A stretch of DNA of 64,000 bases. It comes from Fodinicurvata fenggangensis DSM 21160. Its GTDB lineage: Bacteria > Pseudomonadota > Alphaproteobacteria > Kiloniellales > DSM-21159. A program made the position numbers and the translations under genes. Below the pieces are notes generated by a model, which saw only the letters and a program-made list of their open reading frames with translations, did no database searches and was not told the origin of the DNA. The stretch is taken from the NCBI RefSeq assembly GCF_000686045.1, contig NZ_JMLV01000003.1, positions 124,001 through 188,000 on the forward strand. Reading direction: 5' to 3'. Positions 63,723 to 64,000 of the stretch are shown one piece after another; the first letter of the stretch is position 1, and every line of letters begins with the position of its first letter.

Positions 63723-64000
63723 ATGACTGTGAATGAAAGCCAGATAGCGGCCGGACATGTACGCCCCGTGGTCAAGGCCTTCTTCGACACGCGGACATCG
63801 AGTGTCCAGTATGTCGTCCACGATCCCGAAACCATGAAGGCTGCGGTTATCGATCCTGTCCTGGATTTTGAGGAAAAGGCTGGCAGCACCTCAACGGAAA
63901 ACGCAGACGCCATCCTCGGCTATGTGCAGGACAATGGCTTGGATCTGGAATGGATCCTGGATACCCATCCTCATGCCGATCACTTTTCGGCGGCCGGGTA
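63723..64000 (+). CDS. MBL-fold metallo-hydrolase, persulfide dioxygenase-like, partial
   Basis: The first 92 residues are in the window, and the gene runs off the right edge. It reads HVRPVVKAFFDTRTSSVQYV, AAVIDPVLDFEEKAGSTST and WILDTHPHADHFSAAG with the metal-binding HxHADH motif. The FDTRTSS and DPVLDF pattern is that of the Blh/ETHE1-like persulfide dioxygenases, which oxidise glutathione persulfide and work in sulfide detoxification. GGAGAGAG precedes the ATG. The AT-rich palindrome right before it fits sulfide-responsive control. Confidence 0.87.
   Translation, partial: MTVNESQIAAGHVRPVVKAFFDTRTSSVQYVVHDPETMKAAVIDPVLDFEEKAGSTSTENADAILGYVQDNGLDLEWILDTHPHADHFSAAG

Overview
The window looks like chromosome from a GC-rich alphaproteobacterium, possibly of the Rhodospirillales type. 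Four things support this: a MucR-type regulator, a GAAC-N7-GAAC LexA box in front of an imuA-imuB-dnaE2 cassette, an integrase of the DUF6538 type beside a tRNA-Gln(CTG) gene, and the housekeeping order ppx-rlmE-guaB-rsmB-acetyltransferase-guaA. The exact lineage is inferred. All calls rest on reading the sequence; no database search was run.

1-4210: a leftward cluster of sensor kinase, LuxR-type response regulator, 4-oxalocrotonate-type tautomerase, SMP-30 lactonase and the start of an ABC-transporter binding protein. It looks like a catabolic unit with its own two-component system. A small, possibly decayed hydrolase follows.

4375-19724: a rightward accessory island of DNA-processing genes. 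The first part is a metallophosphoesterase, a YhaN/Rad50-like SMC ATPase without a zinc hook, and an AAA_13 (RloC/PrrC-like) ATPase whose C-terminus carries residues spaced like an anticodon-nuclease triad. The second part has a Vsr-type endonuclease, a C5-cytosine methyltransferase, an MT-A70 methyltransferase, a candidate PD-(D/E)XK nuclease, a MORC/MutL-like GHKL ATPase with a zinc ribbon, an Mrr-SF2 helicase fusion and a small unknown protein. This second part resembles the predicted restriction systems that use MORC ATPases. It lies between two diverged copies of a 44-bp repeat, the right one next to an IS481 remnant.

19731-28101: the HMCES/YedK gene and, divergent from it, the SOS mutasome imuA-imuB-dnaE2 sharing a perfect LexA box. 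dnaE2 has an amber codon at position 9. A membrane protein and a secreted protein of unknown role follow.

28961-38190: a mobile region. It has two tandem large tyrosine recombinases, an excisionase-type HTH protein, two unknown genes, a strong terminator, a perfect 27-bp inverted repeat, an IS110 remnant, mucR, and a third integrase next to tRNA-Gln.

38543-45541: core genes (polyphosphatase, rRNA methyltransferases, purine nucleotide synthesis).

45583-64000: metabolic and regulatory genes in small units with local regulators: nitrilase, PLP decarboxylase, cysteine-synthase-like enzyme and cupin (cupin frameshifted); a TPR winged-helix regulator; a GlxA-type regulator beside a methyltransferase; two SDR/TetR divergent pairs; a RidA gene with an amber codon; a HipA fragment; threonine aldolase; a LysE exporter; a secreted HEXXH protein; and the start of a persulfide-dioxygenase-like gene behind an AT-rich operator. 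Three otherwise intact conserved genes (dnaE2, ridA, cupin) carry single-base lesions, which means either recent decay or sequence errors.
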